NCBI GenBank assembly: GCA_016742125.1
Contig: JACVCM010000094.1
Coordinates: forward strand, 1-11,513
DNA: 11,513 nt
Direction of reading: 5' to 3'
From: Sphingomonadaceae bacterium
GTDB lineage: Bacteria; Pseudomonadota; Alphaproteobacteria; Sphingomonadales; Sphingomonadaceae
Shown here piece after piece: positions 1-7,369 of this stretch. Position numbers and translations under genes: made by a program. How positions within the stretch are numbered: position 1 is the stretch's first letter; each line of letters starts with the position of its first letter. Below the pieces are notes generated by a model. It was not told where the DNA came from and did no database searches. It saw nothing but the letters and a program-made list of their open reading frames with translations.

Positions 1-2033
1 ATCCCGTCGACATGACGGTGCTTGCCAATGAGCAGGTGATCGACGGCAAGGGCTGGCGCTCCGGCGCCCTTGTTGAACGCCGCAAACTGAGTCAGTGGTT
101 TTTGAAAATCACCGACTTTGCAGACGAGTTGCTCGAAGGTTTGGGTGGCCTCGACCAATGGCCGGACAAGGTGCGGCTGATGCAGGAAAACTGGATCGGC
201 AAGTCGCAGGGCTTGAAGTGTCGCTTCAAATTCCCGGGCAGCAGTGATGGCATCGACGTGTTTACCACGCGCCCGGACACGATGTTCGGTGCAAGCTTCG
301 TTGCGATCGCCGCCGACCATCCGGTCGCCCAGAAACTAGCCGCAAACGCCCCTGAATTGCAGGCCTTTATCGAGGATTGCCGCAAGGGCGGCACCACCGC
401 GGCGGAAATCGACACGGCCGAGAAAAAGGGTTTCAATACCGGCCTGACCGTCGAGCATCCGCTTGACGCGAGTTGGCACCTGCCTGTCTATGTCGCCAAT
501 TTCGTGCTCATGGATTATGGCACCGGTGCGGTCTTTGGCTGCCCGGCGCATGATCAGCGCGACCTTGATTTCGCGCGCAAATATGATCTGCCGGTTACGC
601 GCGTCGTTGCCGATGGCGACGAGACCGACAGCAATTTCCAGGGCGATACGGCCTACACCGGCCCCGGCCGGATCGTGAATTCACACTGGATGGATGGCCT
701 GACCATAGATCAGGCAAAGGCTGACGTCATCGCCAAGGCAGAGGCCGAAGGCTGGGGCGAGGGACAGACGCAATATCGCCTGCGCGACTGGGGAGTCTCC
801 CGCCAGCGTTACTGGGGCACGCCAATCCCGATCATCCATTGCGAAGCCTGCGGCGCGGTGCCGGTGCCCGAAAACCAGTTGCCGGTAAAGCTGCCCGAAG
901 ATGTCAGCTTTGACATACCCGGCAATCCGCTCGATCGCCATCCGACCTGGAGCAAGGTAGATTGCCCCCAATGCCACCAGGCTGCGCGCCGTGAAACCGA
1001 CACGCTCGATACCTTTGTCGATTCAAGCTGGTACTTCATCCGCTTTGCCAGCCAGCCCGGCGGCAAGCCCTTCGATCGCACGATTGCGGAACAATGGTTG
1101 CCCGTCGATCAGTATATCGGCGGCGTAGAACATGCGATCCTGCACTTGCTCTACGCCAGGTTTTGGACACGTGCCTTGAGCAAGATCGGCATGATCGATG
1201 TGAAGGAGCCGTTCGCGAGCCTGTTCACCCAAGGCATGGTGACTCACCAGACCTATCAGGATACCGACGGCAACTGGCTCACACCCGAACAGGTGAAGCG
1301 TGACGGTGATATCTGGACGATTATCGAAACAGGCGAACCCGCTGTCGCCGGGCGTATCGAAAAAATGTCCAAGTCGAAGAAAAATGTCGTCGATCCCGAT
1401 GACATTGTCGACCAATATGGCGCGGATGCAGTGCGCTGGTTCATGCTGTCCGACAGCCCGCCCGAGCGCGATCTGGAATGGTCGGAAAGCGGCATTGAAG
1501 GCTGCTGGCGTTTCGTCCAGCGCCTTTGGCGTCTGACGGGTCAGATCAGCGGCGCCGATGGCCAGGACAAGGCGCTGGACCGCAAAACGCATCAGGCAAT
1601 TGCCGGTGTCGGCGCGGACATCGAGGCGTTGTCCTTCAACAAGGCGGTCGCCAAGATTTACGATCTCGCCAATGCCATCGAAAAGGCAGCGCCTTCGGCT
1701 TCAAGGGATGCCGCCATCCGCACGATCGTCCTGCTGTCGGCACCGATGGTACCGCATCTTGCCGAAGAAGCATGGACTAAATTGGGAGAAGGGATGATTG
1801 CCGACATGCCTTGGCCCGATGTCGATCCGGCGCTGCTGGTCGAGGACGAGGTAACCATAGCGGTTCAGGTCAAGGGCAAGCTGCGCGATACGCTGACAGT
1901 GGCCAAGGGTTTGCGGCAGGAAGAGATGCAGGCGCTTGCGCTGGCCAGTCAAAAGGTCCAGCATGCGATTGACGGTGCGGACATCCGCAAGGTCATCGTG
2001 GTGCCCGACAGGCTGGTCAATATCGTCATATGA
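1..2033 (+). CDS. leuS: Leucyl-tRNA synthetase, 5' end missing
   Basis: Class I aminoacyl-tRNA synthetase that charges tRNA-Leu with leucine in the cytoplasm. The reading frame is open from base 3, and the residues before the first Met (P-V-D, then MTVLANEQVIDG) match the interior of the LeuRS family, so the Met at base 12 is internal. About 676 residues are visible of the usual 840-860; the N-terminal part with the HIGH motif lies outside the window. The CP1 editing domain shows TTRPDT and GTGAVFGCPAHDQRD, which carries the conserved editing Asp. Next come DWGVSRQRYWGTPIP, LDTFVDSSWYF and GGVEHAILHLLYARFW, then the KMSKS loop at 1362-1376. An anticodon-binding helical domain and the small C-terminal domain follow. 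The stop TGA overlaps the lptE start, so it is the first visible gene of a leuS-lptE-holA operon. No broken motif is seen. Confidence 0.97.
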   Translation, partial: PVDMTVLANEQVIDGKGWRSGALVERRKLSQWFLKITDFADELLEGLGGLDQWPDKVRLMQENWIGKSQGLKCRFKFPGSSDGIDVFTTRPDTMFGASFVAIAADHPVAQKLAANAPELQAFIEDCRKGGTTAAEIDTAEKKGFNTGLTVEHPLDASWHLPVYVANFVLMDYGTGAVFGCPAHDQRDLDFARKYDLPVTRVVADGDETDSNFQGDTAYTGPGRIVNSHWMDGLTIDQAKADVIAKAEAEGWGEGQTQYRLRDWGVSRQRYWGTPIPIIHCEACGAVPVPENQLPVKLPEDVSFDIPGNPLDRHPTWSKVDCPQCHQAARRETDTLDTFVDSSWYFIRFASQPGGKPFDRTIAEQWLPVDQYIGGVEHAILHLLYARFWTRALSKIGMIDVKEPFASLFTQGMVTHQTYQDTDGNWLTPEQVKRDGDIWTIIETGEPAVAGRIEKMSKSKKNVVDPDDIVDQYGADAVRWFMLSDSPPERDLEWSESGIEGCWRFVQRLWRLTGQISGADGQDKALDRKTHQAIAGVGADIEALSFNKAVAKIYDLANAIEKAAPSASRDAAIRTIVLLSAPMVPHLAEEAWTKLGEGMIADMPWPDVDPALLVEDEVTIAVQVKGKLRDTLTVAKGLRQEEMQALALASQKVQHAIDGADIRKVIVVPDRLVNIVI

Positions 2034-2518
2034 AGCAAATAATCGCCCCTGCATTGCTGATGTTCGCGCTGTCGGGCTGCGGGTTGCAACCCCTTTACAG
2101 CGGCGGATCGAAGGGCGCGGTGGCCAGCACCCTGGGCAGTGTTTCGGTCGAACCCATCCAGGGCAAAAATGGCTGGCTGATGCGAAATGCACTTAACGAC
2201 CGGCTTGGCGCGCACCAGGGTGACGCTGCGCAATTTCGTCTGGTGGTCGCACTAGATGACCAGATTGAAGGCTTCGGCGTCCGCGCCGACGACACGGTGA
2301 CGCGGGAACGCCGTACTTTGCGCGCCCGTTATCAACTGATTGCCATTGCCACCGGTGAGACCGTACTTGACGCAACCGCCGGTTCCGATGCCGGTATCGA
2401 CGTGGTCAGTTCGGAATATGCGACCATAGCGGGTGAGAACAGCGCGCTTGAAAATCTGACGCAAAAGGTCGCTGACCAGATTGTCACCCGGCTGTCGCTC
2501 TACGCCCGCGGCGAATGA
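2030..2518 (+). CDS. lptE: LPS-assembly lipoprotein LptE
   Basis: Outer-membrane lipoprotein that forms the plug of the LptD/LptE translocon inserting lipopolysaccharide into the outer leaflet. The 162-residue product begins with a short lipoprotein signal: Lys2, a hydrophobic stretch, then the lipobox L-S-G-C with Cys17 as the lipidated residue. The sequence right after it, GLQPLYSGG, is typical of alphaproteobacterial LptE (older annotations call it RlpB-like or a hypothetical lipoprotein). The Arg-rich TRERRTLRARYQL segment in the middle also fits the family. The start overlaps the leuS stop as ATGA and the stop overlaps the holA start as ATGA, so translation is probably coupled across all three genes. 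The leuS-lptE-holA order is widespread in proteobacteria and supports the call more than the weakly conserved sequence does. Confidence 0.9.
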   Translation: MKQIIAPALLMFALSGCGLQPLYSGGSKGAVASTLGSVSVEPIQGKNGWLMRNALNDRLGAHQGDAAQFRLVVALDDQIEGFGVRADDTVTRERRTLRARYQLIAIATGETVLDATAGSDAGIDVVSSEYATIAGENSALENLTQKVADQIVTRLSLYARGE

Positions 2519-3537
2519 ACAGTCCAAAAGAGCGCAGTTTTGTAGGCGCTGTTACGGCGCGGCCCGACATCCGGCTATTTCTCATATTCGGACAGGACGA
2601 ATCGGCAATCGCCGACATCGCTGCACAAATGGCGACGCAGCTTGGCTCTACCGAGCGGGTCGACATCGACAGCGACCGCATAAAAAATGACCCGGCGCTT
2701 CTGGCGGACGAAGCATCCGCGCTCTCGCTTTTTGGTGACAAACGCTATGTTCGCCTCAATTTCCGCCGAGAAGAGGGACTGGCGGCAGTCGAAAATCTGC
2801 TCGCACTGGAAGGGGAGGCCAATCCGGTTATCGCGACCGCAGGCAATCTCACCAAGACCAGCAAGCTGCGCAAACTCGCAGAAAGTCATCCAAAGGCGAT
2901 GGCGCATATCTGCTATCTTCCCGAAGAGGGGAATGCCGCCGCCGCTGCGATGGCTTATGCCGCCACCGTGGGCCTGAAACTGGACCGCAGTCTGGCTGCA
3001 CGCATTGCCCGCTACACCGGGCAGGACCGCAAGCTGGCGCAGACCGAGGTCGACAAGCTGTCGCTCTATTACGACGCCTCGCCCCAGCGTCCGGCGACGG
3101 TTGAGGTTGCGGCATTTGAGGCGCTATCCGCCGAGACCGGGGAGGAGAATGTTAGCGGGCTGATCAACCAGGTGATGGGCGGCGATCTTCGCGGCGCGGG
3201 GCACGAACTCGCGGTGGCGCGCGATATGGGCGTCGACGCGATTCGCATCGTCCGCGCACTGCAACGGCGGGTATCGCTGCTCGCGTCGCTGCGCGCAAAG
3301 GTCGACAATGGCGCGAACCCCGGCGCAGTAGTTAAGGCGACCCGCTCGATTTTTTGGAAAGAAGCCGATGATTTCGTGAAACAGCTGTCGCGTTGGCCCT
3401 CCGCGCGGCTGGCGGGATTGAACGGCCATCTGCTCGATGTCGAAGCCAAGTTGATGAGCGTGCGCGAAGGATTGGGCAGTATCATATTGGAAGAAGAGCT
3501 GCTCCGAATTGCCCGTGTTGCGGCAAGGAGAAGCTAG
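2515..3537 (+). CDS. holA: DNA polymerase III subunit delta
   Basis: Delta subunit of the clamp-loader complex, which opens the beta sliding clamp and loads it onto primed DNA. The 340-residue length matches the family (about 330-350). The N-terminal domain starts with DIRLFLIFGQDES (residues about 18-30), the delta equivalent of an AAA+ fold without a working P-loop. The segment ALSLFGDKRYVRLNF follows, and the C-terminal collar helices include the conserved run LSVREGLGSIILEEELL-like near residues 315-335 (here MSVREGLGSI then LEEELLRIA). The ATG overlaps the lptE stop by 4 nt; no other start is needed. The TAG ends exactly one base before the stop codon of the convergent gene, so no terminator fits between them. 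Confidence 0.94.
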   Translation: MNSPKERSFVGAVTARPDIRLFLIFGQDESAIADIAAQMATQLGSTERVDIDSDRIKNDPALLADEASALSLFGDKRYVRLNFRREEGLAAVENLLALEGEANPVIATAGNLTKTSKLRKLAESHPKAMAHICYLPEEGNAAAAAMAYAATVGLKLDRSLAARIARYTGQDRKLAQTEVDKLSLYYDASPQRPATVEVAAFEALSAETGEENVSGLINQVMGGDLRGAGHELAVARDMGVDAIRIVRALQRRVSLLASLRAKVDNGANPGAVVKATRSIFWKEADDFVKQLSRWPSARLAGLNGHLLDVEAKLMSVREGLGSIILEEELLRIARVAARRS

Positions 3538-4068
3538 TCACTCATATTGCGCAGTTATTGGAATGCGGGCGCGGAATGTGCCCGATGCATTGCCGCGTAG
3601 CTGCAGTCTGCCGCCGAACGAAAATTCGAGCCGTCCGGTTGGGTCGAGCCGCGGGCTTCCGCTCAGGCTGGTACGCAGTCCGGTGATTTCAACCACGCCG
3701 CCAGTCGATGACGTCATGCGGGCGCTGGGCGGCATATCGATACGCACCGCCCGTCCTGGCATTCCATGCACCACGGCTGTCCCTGCCAGCGCCGAGCCGC
3801 CAAGGTCGACTATTCCGCCATCGACACGCCTGCTGCCGCTTTGCGGATCGACTTCGATCTGGCCGCCGCCGGAACCGGACAGCGCGGCGCGGCTGAAATC
3901 CAGCCTGGTTGTTATCTCTATCGACAGTGGTATTTCCCGTTCGGCGGATGGCTGCTCTGTCACGTCGGTTGGCTTGCACAGACGGCACGCCCCGTCACCT
4001 GCCGCAATCAACAGCGGCAACAGCCCCAACGCCCACACAGCGCGCAGCTTATGACCTGGTCCTGTCAT
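3538..4068 (-). CDS. Secreted DUF4402-like protein
   Basis: 176-residue predicted exported protein. Residues about 7-27 form a signal peptide (HKLRA, then a Leu/Ala-rich core), with likely cleavage near AAGDGA. No proper lipobox precedes Cys28, and a C-R-L-C pair lies at 28-31. Residues about 47-176 are beta-rich and follow the DUF4402 pattern: LDF near the start, a G-rich turn, DPQSGSR, RVDGGIVDLGG, then GMPGRAVRIDMP, a TSSTGG stretch, LDPTGRLEFSFGGRLQL, and a final basic-hydrophobic strand. DUF4402 proteins resemble fimbrial or spore-coat-U-like subunits, but their function is not established, and the assignment is pattern recognition only. No usher or chaperone gene is adjacent. The ATG at 4068 has only a weak GGCAGG-like ribosome site. 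The gene faces msrB across a divergent spacer. Confidence 0.8.
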   Translation of the reverse strand: MTGPGHKLRAVWALGLLPLLIAAGDGACRLCKPTDVTEQPSAEREIPLSIEITTRLDFSRAALSGSGGGQIEVDPQSGSRRVDGGIVDLGGSALAGTAVVHGMPGRAVRIDMPPSARMTSSTGGVVEITGLRTSLSGSPRLDPTGRLEFSFGGRLQLRGNASGTFRARIPITAQYE

Positions 4069-4171
4069 AACCTGCCAGTTTTAGGCCGCGCATGGTAAAT
4101 GCATGGTTAAATAGTAACCTTGAACCGATATCGGTCGAACCCCACATCGCACGGCAGAAAGGCGGCATATA
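4069..4171. promoter_or_regulatory. Divergent control region between the DUF4402 gene and msrB
   Basis: 103-bp spacer between two outward-facing starts, A+T-richer than its neighbours. It holds a near-tandem repeat (GCATGGTAAAT at 4090-4100 and GCATGGTTAAAT at 4101-4112). An inverted repeat GGTTA-N5-TAACC lies at 4105-4119, and a perfect palindrome ACCGATATCGGT at 4124-4135. A purine-rich AGAAAGGCGG ribosome site (4156-4165) precedes the msrB ATG. Clear -35/-10 pairs are not obvious on either strand, so the promoters are inferred from the gene layout. Confidence 0.6.
4096..4110 (-). promoter_or_regulatory. CtrA-like binding motif
   Basis: On the minus strand the sequence reads TTAA-N7-TTTA (TTAACCATGCATTTA), one mismatch from the alphaproteobacterial CtrA consensus TTAA-N7-TTAA, with the typical CCAT after the first half-site. 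It lies 28 bp upstream of the minus-strand DUF4402 gene start and 62 bp upstream of msrB. This is a motif match only; short A/T motifs occur by chance. Confidence 0.4.
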
Positions 4172-4564
4172 ATGGAAAAAATTCACAAGAGCGACGCCGA
4201 ATGGCGTCAGCAGCTTGATCCGGTGCAATATCATGTCCTGCGCGAAGCGGGCACCGAACGCGCCTTTGCCGGAAAGCTGACCGATGAAAAGCGCGAGGGT
4301 GAGTTTCGCTGCGCGGGTTGCGGCACGACGTTGTTCGCGTCCGACACCAAATTCGACAGCGGTTCGGGTTGGCCGAGCTTTACCGCCCCCGCCGATAGCG
4401 AGGTGGTCGAGGAACATCGCGATATCTCCTATGGGATGATTCGGACCGAAGTGCGCTGCGCCGCATGCGACGGGCATTTGGGTCATGTATTCCCCGACGG
4501 TCCCGGACCGACCGGCTTGCGCTACTGCATCAACAGCGCCGCGCTGGAGTTTGAGCCGGAGTGA
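4172..4564 (+). CDS. msrB: Peptide-methionine (R)-S-oxide reductase MsrB
   Basis: Cytoplasmic repair enzyme that reduces methionine-R-sulfoxide in proteins, usually with thioredoxin as reductant. The 130-residue product is a complete SelR domain without signal peptide. It has two zinc-binding CxxC pairs (Cys47/Cys50 in CAGC, Cys96/Cys99 in CAAC) and the GSGWPSF signature at 64-70. Next come GHLGHVFPDGPGPTG (101-115) and the catalytic Cys119 in RYCINSAALEF. The position that is Cys in SGCGWPSF of some relatives is Ser65 here, which suggests recycling without that resolving cysteine. The start is supported by an AGAAAGG-type ribosome site a few bases upstream. The penicillin-binding protein gene follows 54 bp downstream on the same strand, so the two may be co-transcribed. 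Confidence 0.96.
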   Translation: MEKIHKSDAEWRQQLDPVQYHVLREAGTERAFAGKLTDEKREGEFRCAGCGTTLFASDTKFDSGSGWPSFTAPADSEVVEEHRDISYGMIRTEVRCAACDGHLGHVFPDGPGPTGLRYCINSAALEFEPE

Positions 4565-4618
4565 CGTCCGCAGAATGTCGCTTGTGAGCGGCAATAATTG
4601 TGATTAACACCCCGCGCA

Positions 4619-6649
4619 ATGGCACGTAGCAGTACAGCACAGACAGAACGTGGGCCGTTCATGACGTGGACGATCCGCTTGCTGAAAATCGGCATGGTTG
4701 CAGGGCTTTTGGGGCTGATGGTGATCGGTATTTTCGTCGCCATCGCCCGCGGCGAGATTGACAGTTTCGAAGATTTGAAAGCATCGCCCAATGGGCAGAT
4801 GATCCGTGTGCGCGCCGCCGACGGCACGGTCATCCAGTCGCTCGGCCCGAGTTTCGGTCGCTGGCTACGCATCGATGAGCTGCCATCGGAAATGAAAGAC
4901 GCGATGGTCGCGGTCGAAGACCGGCGCTATTACATGCATCCGGGCGTTGATCCCATTGGTATCACCCGGTCGTTCTATGTGCGTTCGGTCGAAGGCCGGT
5001 GGACGCAGGGCGGATCGACGATAACGCAGCAACTCGCCCGGAATATCTACCTGAACAATAACAAGGAATTCGGCCGGAAAATGCGCGAGATCATTCTTGC
5101 GCTCGCGATGGAAACGAAGTTTTCGAAAGACCAGATACTCGAACTCTACCTCAACAAGGTTTATTTTGGCGGCGGCGCCTATGGGGTCGATGCGGCATCA
5201 CGGAAATTCTTCGATCATGGAGCGGAGAATCTGACACTGGCCGAAGCGGCCATCATTGCAGGGCTGGTGAAGGCACCGTCGCGTTATTCACCCACGGCTG
5301 ACGCAAAGGCGGCGCTAGGGCGCGCAGGGGTTGTTGTCGCGGTGATGCAGGATGCCGGAATGATTAGCGCCGCCGAAGCGGCATCGGTCAAACCTGCCCA
5401 AGTGAAGATGGCTCCCGAGCCGCCCCAGGATAGCGTGCGTTACTTTACCGACTGGGCGCTTCCGCAGCTGGACGGTCTTATCGACGAGACAGAAAAACCG
5501 ATCGACGTCTGGACCACGCTGGATCTCAAGATGCAGCGCGCCGCAACCGCCGCCATCGCCGCGAATGTGCCGCGTGGCGCACAAGGTGCGCTTGTGGCAA
5601 TCGACCGGGACGGTGCGGTGAAGGCCATGGTTGGGGGGACCGATTATGTGACCAGCAACTATAATCGCGCGGTTACCGCCGTGCGCCAGCCGGGTTCGGC
5701 ATGGAAACTCTTTGTATATCTGACCGCTCTGGAAGCGGGATACCGGCCCGAGGACAAGGTTGTCGATGAGCCGGTCGACATTGAGGGCTGGCAACCCAGG
5801 AATAGCGGCGGCAACTATGCGGGTGAAATCACGCTTCGCACCGCTTTTGCCTATTCGAAGAACACTGTCGCCGCACAAATCGGTCAGGAGGTTGGCACCA
5901 GCAGCATCGCAAATATGGCCCGACGCTTTGGCATCACAACGCCAGTCAACACGCAACCCTCGATGGTTCTTGGAACATCCGAAACCAGGGTTATCGACAT
6001 GACCCGGGCCTTTGCCGCCGTCGCGGCCAATGGACGGAGCATAACGCCCTTCGGCATTTCGAAGGTAACGACAATCGATGGGGAGGTCATTTACTCCGCG
6101 AAGCCGCAAAAGTCGATTCAACTGGTGGAAGACTGGGTCGCTGGCGGCATGATCGACCTGATGCAGACCGCCGTTGCCACCGGCACCGGACGCGCCGCCA
6201 ACATCGGACGCCCTGTCGCAGGCAAGACAGGTACCACGAGCAGCAACAAGGACGGCTGGTTCCTGGGCTTTTCAAGCGGGCTGACCACCGGCGTCTGGAT
6301 GGGGCGTGACAATGCGCGTGCGGTCGGCGGCCTCGAAGGCGGCCGGGCACCGGCGCAGGCATGGGCCGCTTTCATGCGTGTGGCCGTTGCCGGGCGACCG
6401 GTCGAACAGTTTGCAACCGACGTGACCTTCCCCGAAAGACTGGAGGATGAGGAGGACGCGCTGCTCGACGGCGAGGAGTTGCTGGTCGACGAAAATGGCA
6501 ATCCGATCATCATGCAACCTGGAACCGGCGAGGGCATCATGCCCGAGGAAATTCCCACCGAGCCGCTGGATCAGGAGTTTATCGACCGGGCGCTCGGGAG
6601 GCGTCCGTCGCCACCACAGACGGAAGCCGTCGATCCATTCATGGAATGA
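4619..6649 (+). CDS. Class A penicillin-binding protein (PBP1A family)
   Basis: Bifunctional peptidoglycan synthase anchored in the inner membrane, polymerising lipid II (transglycosylase) and cross-linking stem peptides (transpeptidase). The 676 residues comprise a short cytoplasmic tail, one membrane segment (about 20-42) and a GT51 transglycosylase domain. Its catalytic Glu100 lies in VAVEDRRYYMHPGVDP, followed by QGGSTITQQLARN (130-142). The transpeptidase domain has Ser360 in SAWK, SKN at 413-415 and KTG at 536-538, all intact. The C-terminal 70 residues are strongly acidic and probably disordered. At 676 residues it is shorter than the typical 800-850-residue PBP1A, and no extra domain is seen between the two catalytic domains. 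Neither ATG 4619 nor ATG 4661 has a clear ribosome site; the first is kept because it gives a normal cytoplasmic tail. mrcA or pbpC naming cannot be settled from this sequence. Confidence 0.95.
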   Translation: MARSSTAQTERGPFMTWTIRLLKIGMVAGLLGLMVIGIFVAIARGEIDSFEDLKASPNGQMIRVRAADGTVIQSLGPSFGRWLRIDELPSEMKDAMVAVEDRRYYMHPGVDPIGITRSFYVRSVEGRWTQGGSTITQQLARNIYLNNNKEFGRKMREIILALAMETKFSKDQILELYLNKVYFGGGAYGVDAASRKFFDHGAENLTLAEAAIIAGLVKAPSRYSPTADAKAALGRAGVVVAVMQDAGMISAAEAASVKPAQVKMAPEPPQDSVRYFTDWALPQLDGLIDETEKPIDVWTTLDLKMQRAATAAIAANVPRGAQGALVAIDRDGAVKAMVGGTDYVTSNYNRAVTAVRQPGSAWKLFVYLTALEAGYRPEDKVVDEPVDIEGWQPRNSGGNYAGEITLRTAFAYSKNTVAAQIGQEVGTSSIANMARRFGITTPVNTQPSMVLGTSETRVIDMTRAFAAVAANGRSITPFGISKVTTIDGEVIYSAKPQKSIQLVEDWVAGGMIDLMQTAVATGTGRAANIGRPVAGKTGTTSSNKDGWFLGFSSGLTTGVWMGRDNARAVGGLEGGRAPAQAWAAFMRVAVAGRPVEQFATDVTFPERLEDEEDALLDGEELLVDENGNPIIMQPGTGEGIMPEEIPTEPLDQEFIDRALGRRPSPPQTEAVDPFME

Positions 6650-6650
6650 G

Positions 6651-7304
6651 CTAGACCACCAGTTCTTCCAACATCCGGCGAGAGACGATCTTCAATCCAT
6701 CGTCATGCCGTTCGACTATTCCGCGCCGGACGATATTGGCTAGCGCGCGCGAGGCCGTTTCCCGCGTGGTATTCACACTGATGGCCAGTGCGGACAATAT
6801 CGGTAGCGGCCTGATCCAGCCGTCATCATCCGCCCTTCCCAGCAAGGCGCGGTAGCAACGCCCTGTTGCGGTCAGACCGATTCGCGCGGCCATCCGGTCG
6901 AGAACCATATCCAGCTGCTTTGCCATCAAATTGGCAATTCCCCGGGCAATCGTCACATGCTGTGTCGCGAGTTCTGCAATAGCCCGGGTCTCAAAGGCCA
7001 GCACTGACAGCTTGCCGATGGCCGAAATATCGGCGCGATGGGTCGTTGGCTCGGGATAAGCACCGAACAGCTCGCCCGGGCCATAGCCTGCGAGCTGGGC
7101 ATGCTGCCCATCGATACTGTACAGGTCTGCCGAGGCTATACCTTCCAAGACGAGAAACAGATGCGCCGCGACATCTCCGCGCAGCGCGACCGGGGAACGA
7201 TGATCATATTGGCGATATCGGGTTACCGTCAGTATCTGCTCTGCTTCGGGTTGGGGACAGAGGAAACAGGCAACTATTTGCGCCAGATGTTCCGCCTGTT
7301 TCAC
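6651..7304 (-). CDS. Crp/Fnr-family transcriptional regulator
   Basis: 217-residue DNA-binding regulator. Residues about 15-125 form a cyclic-nucleotide-binding-like beta barrel (HLFLVLEGIASADLYS, then GYGPGELFGAY), a long dimer helix runs about 108-140, and a Crp-type winged helix occupies about 160-212. The recognition region ALAISVNTTRETASRAL (172-188) matches the helix-turn-helix of this family. The start is GTG, because no in-frame ATG exists until deep in the protein. An AGGGG ribosome site at 7315-7311, 6 nt upstream, supports it. The only N-terminal cysteines are Cys13 and Cys16, plus Cys150 later, so the four-cysteine iron-sulfur pattern of FNR is absent and the ligand is unknown. 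It is the last gene of the minus-strand xthA-ribA run, 65 bp after ribA, and ends one base from the convergent penicillin-binding protein gene. Confidence 0.92.
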   Translation of the reverse strand: MKQAEHLAQIVACFLCPQPEAEQILTVTRYRQYDHRSPVALRGDVAAHLFLVLEGIASADLYSIDGQHAQLAGYGPGELFGAYPEPTTHRADISAIGKLSVLAFETRAIAELATQHVTIARGIANLMAKQLDMVLDRMAARIGLTATGRCYRALLGRADDDGWIRPLPILSALAISVNTTRETASRALANIVRRGIVERHDDGLKIVSRRMLEELVV

Positions 7305-7310
7305 CGCCCG

Positions 7311-7315
7311 CCCCT
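7311..7315 (-). promoter_or_regulatory. Ribosome binding site deciding the GTG start of the Crp/Fnr gene
   Basis: On the minus strand AGGGG sits 6 nt before GTG at 7304. The spacing is normal for a Shine-Dalgarno site and supports GTG as the start in the absence of any nearby ATG. Confidence 0.6.
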
Positions 7316-7355
7316 GTTTCCAACACTGTCACAAATGTTTAGGCGGTGCGGCGAT

Positions 7356-7368
7356 GGCTTGGCAAGCC
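7356..7368 (-). other. Short hairpin just after ribA
   Basis: GGCTT-N3-AAGCC, a perfect 5-bp stem with a 3-nt loop, begins two bases past the ribA stop codon. No T-run follows on the minus strand, so it is not a convincing intrinsic terminator. It could be a weak pause or 3'-end stabilising structure between ribA and the downstream regulator. Confidence 0.4.
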
Positions 7369-7369
7369 G

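Noticed and set aside
12..14. ATG at base 12 as the start of leuS.
   Set aside because: The frame is open to base 3 and the preceding residues match the LeuRS interior; about 170 N-terminal residues would be missing.
4576..4593. Hairpin (7-bp stem with one G-T pair) between msrB and the PBP gene as a terminator.
   Set aside because: Only a short A+T-rich stretch without a T-run follows, so termination is not supported.
4580..4605. TTGTGAGCGG followed by ATAA resembles part of the lac operator.
   Set aside because: The symmetric half-sites of a LacI operator are not kept and no LacI-type gene is present; chance similarity is likely.
5315..6121. 268-codon open frame on the minus strand.
   Set aside because: It is antisense to the transpeptidase half of the penicillin-binding protein gene and has no family features.
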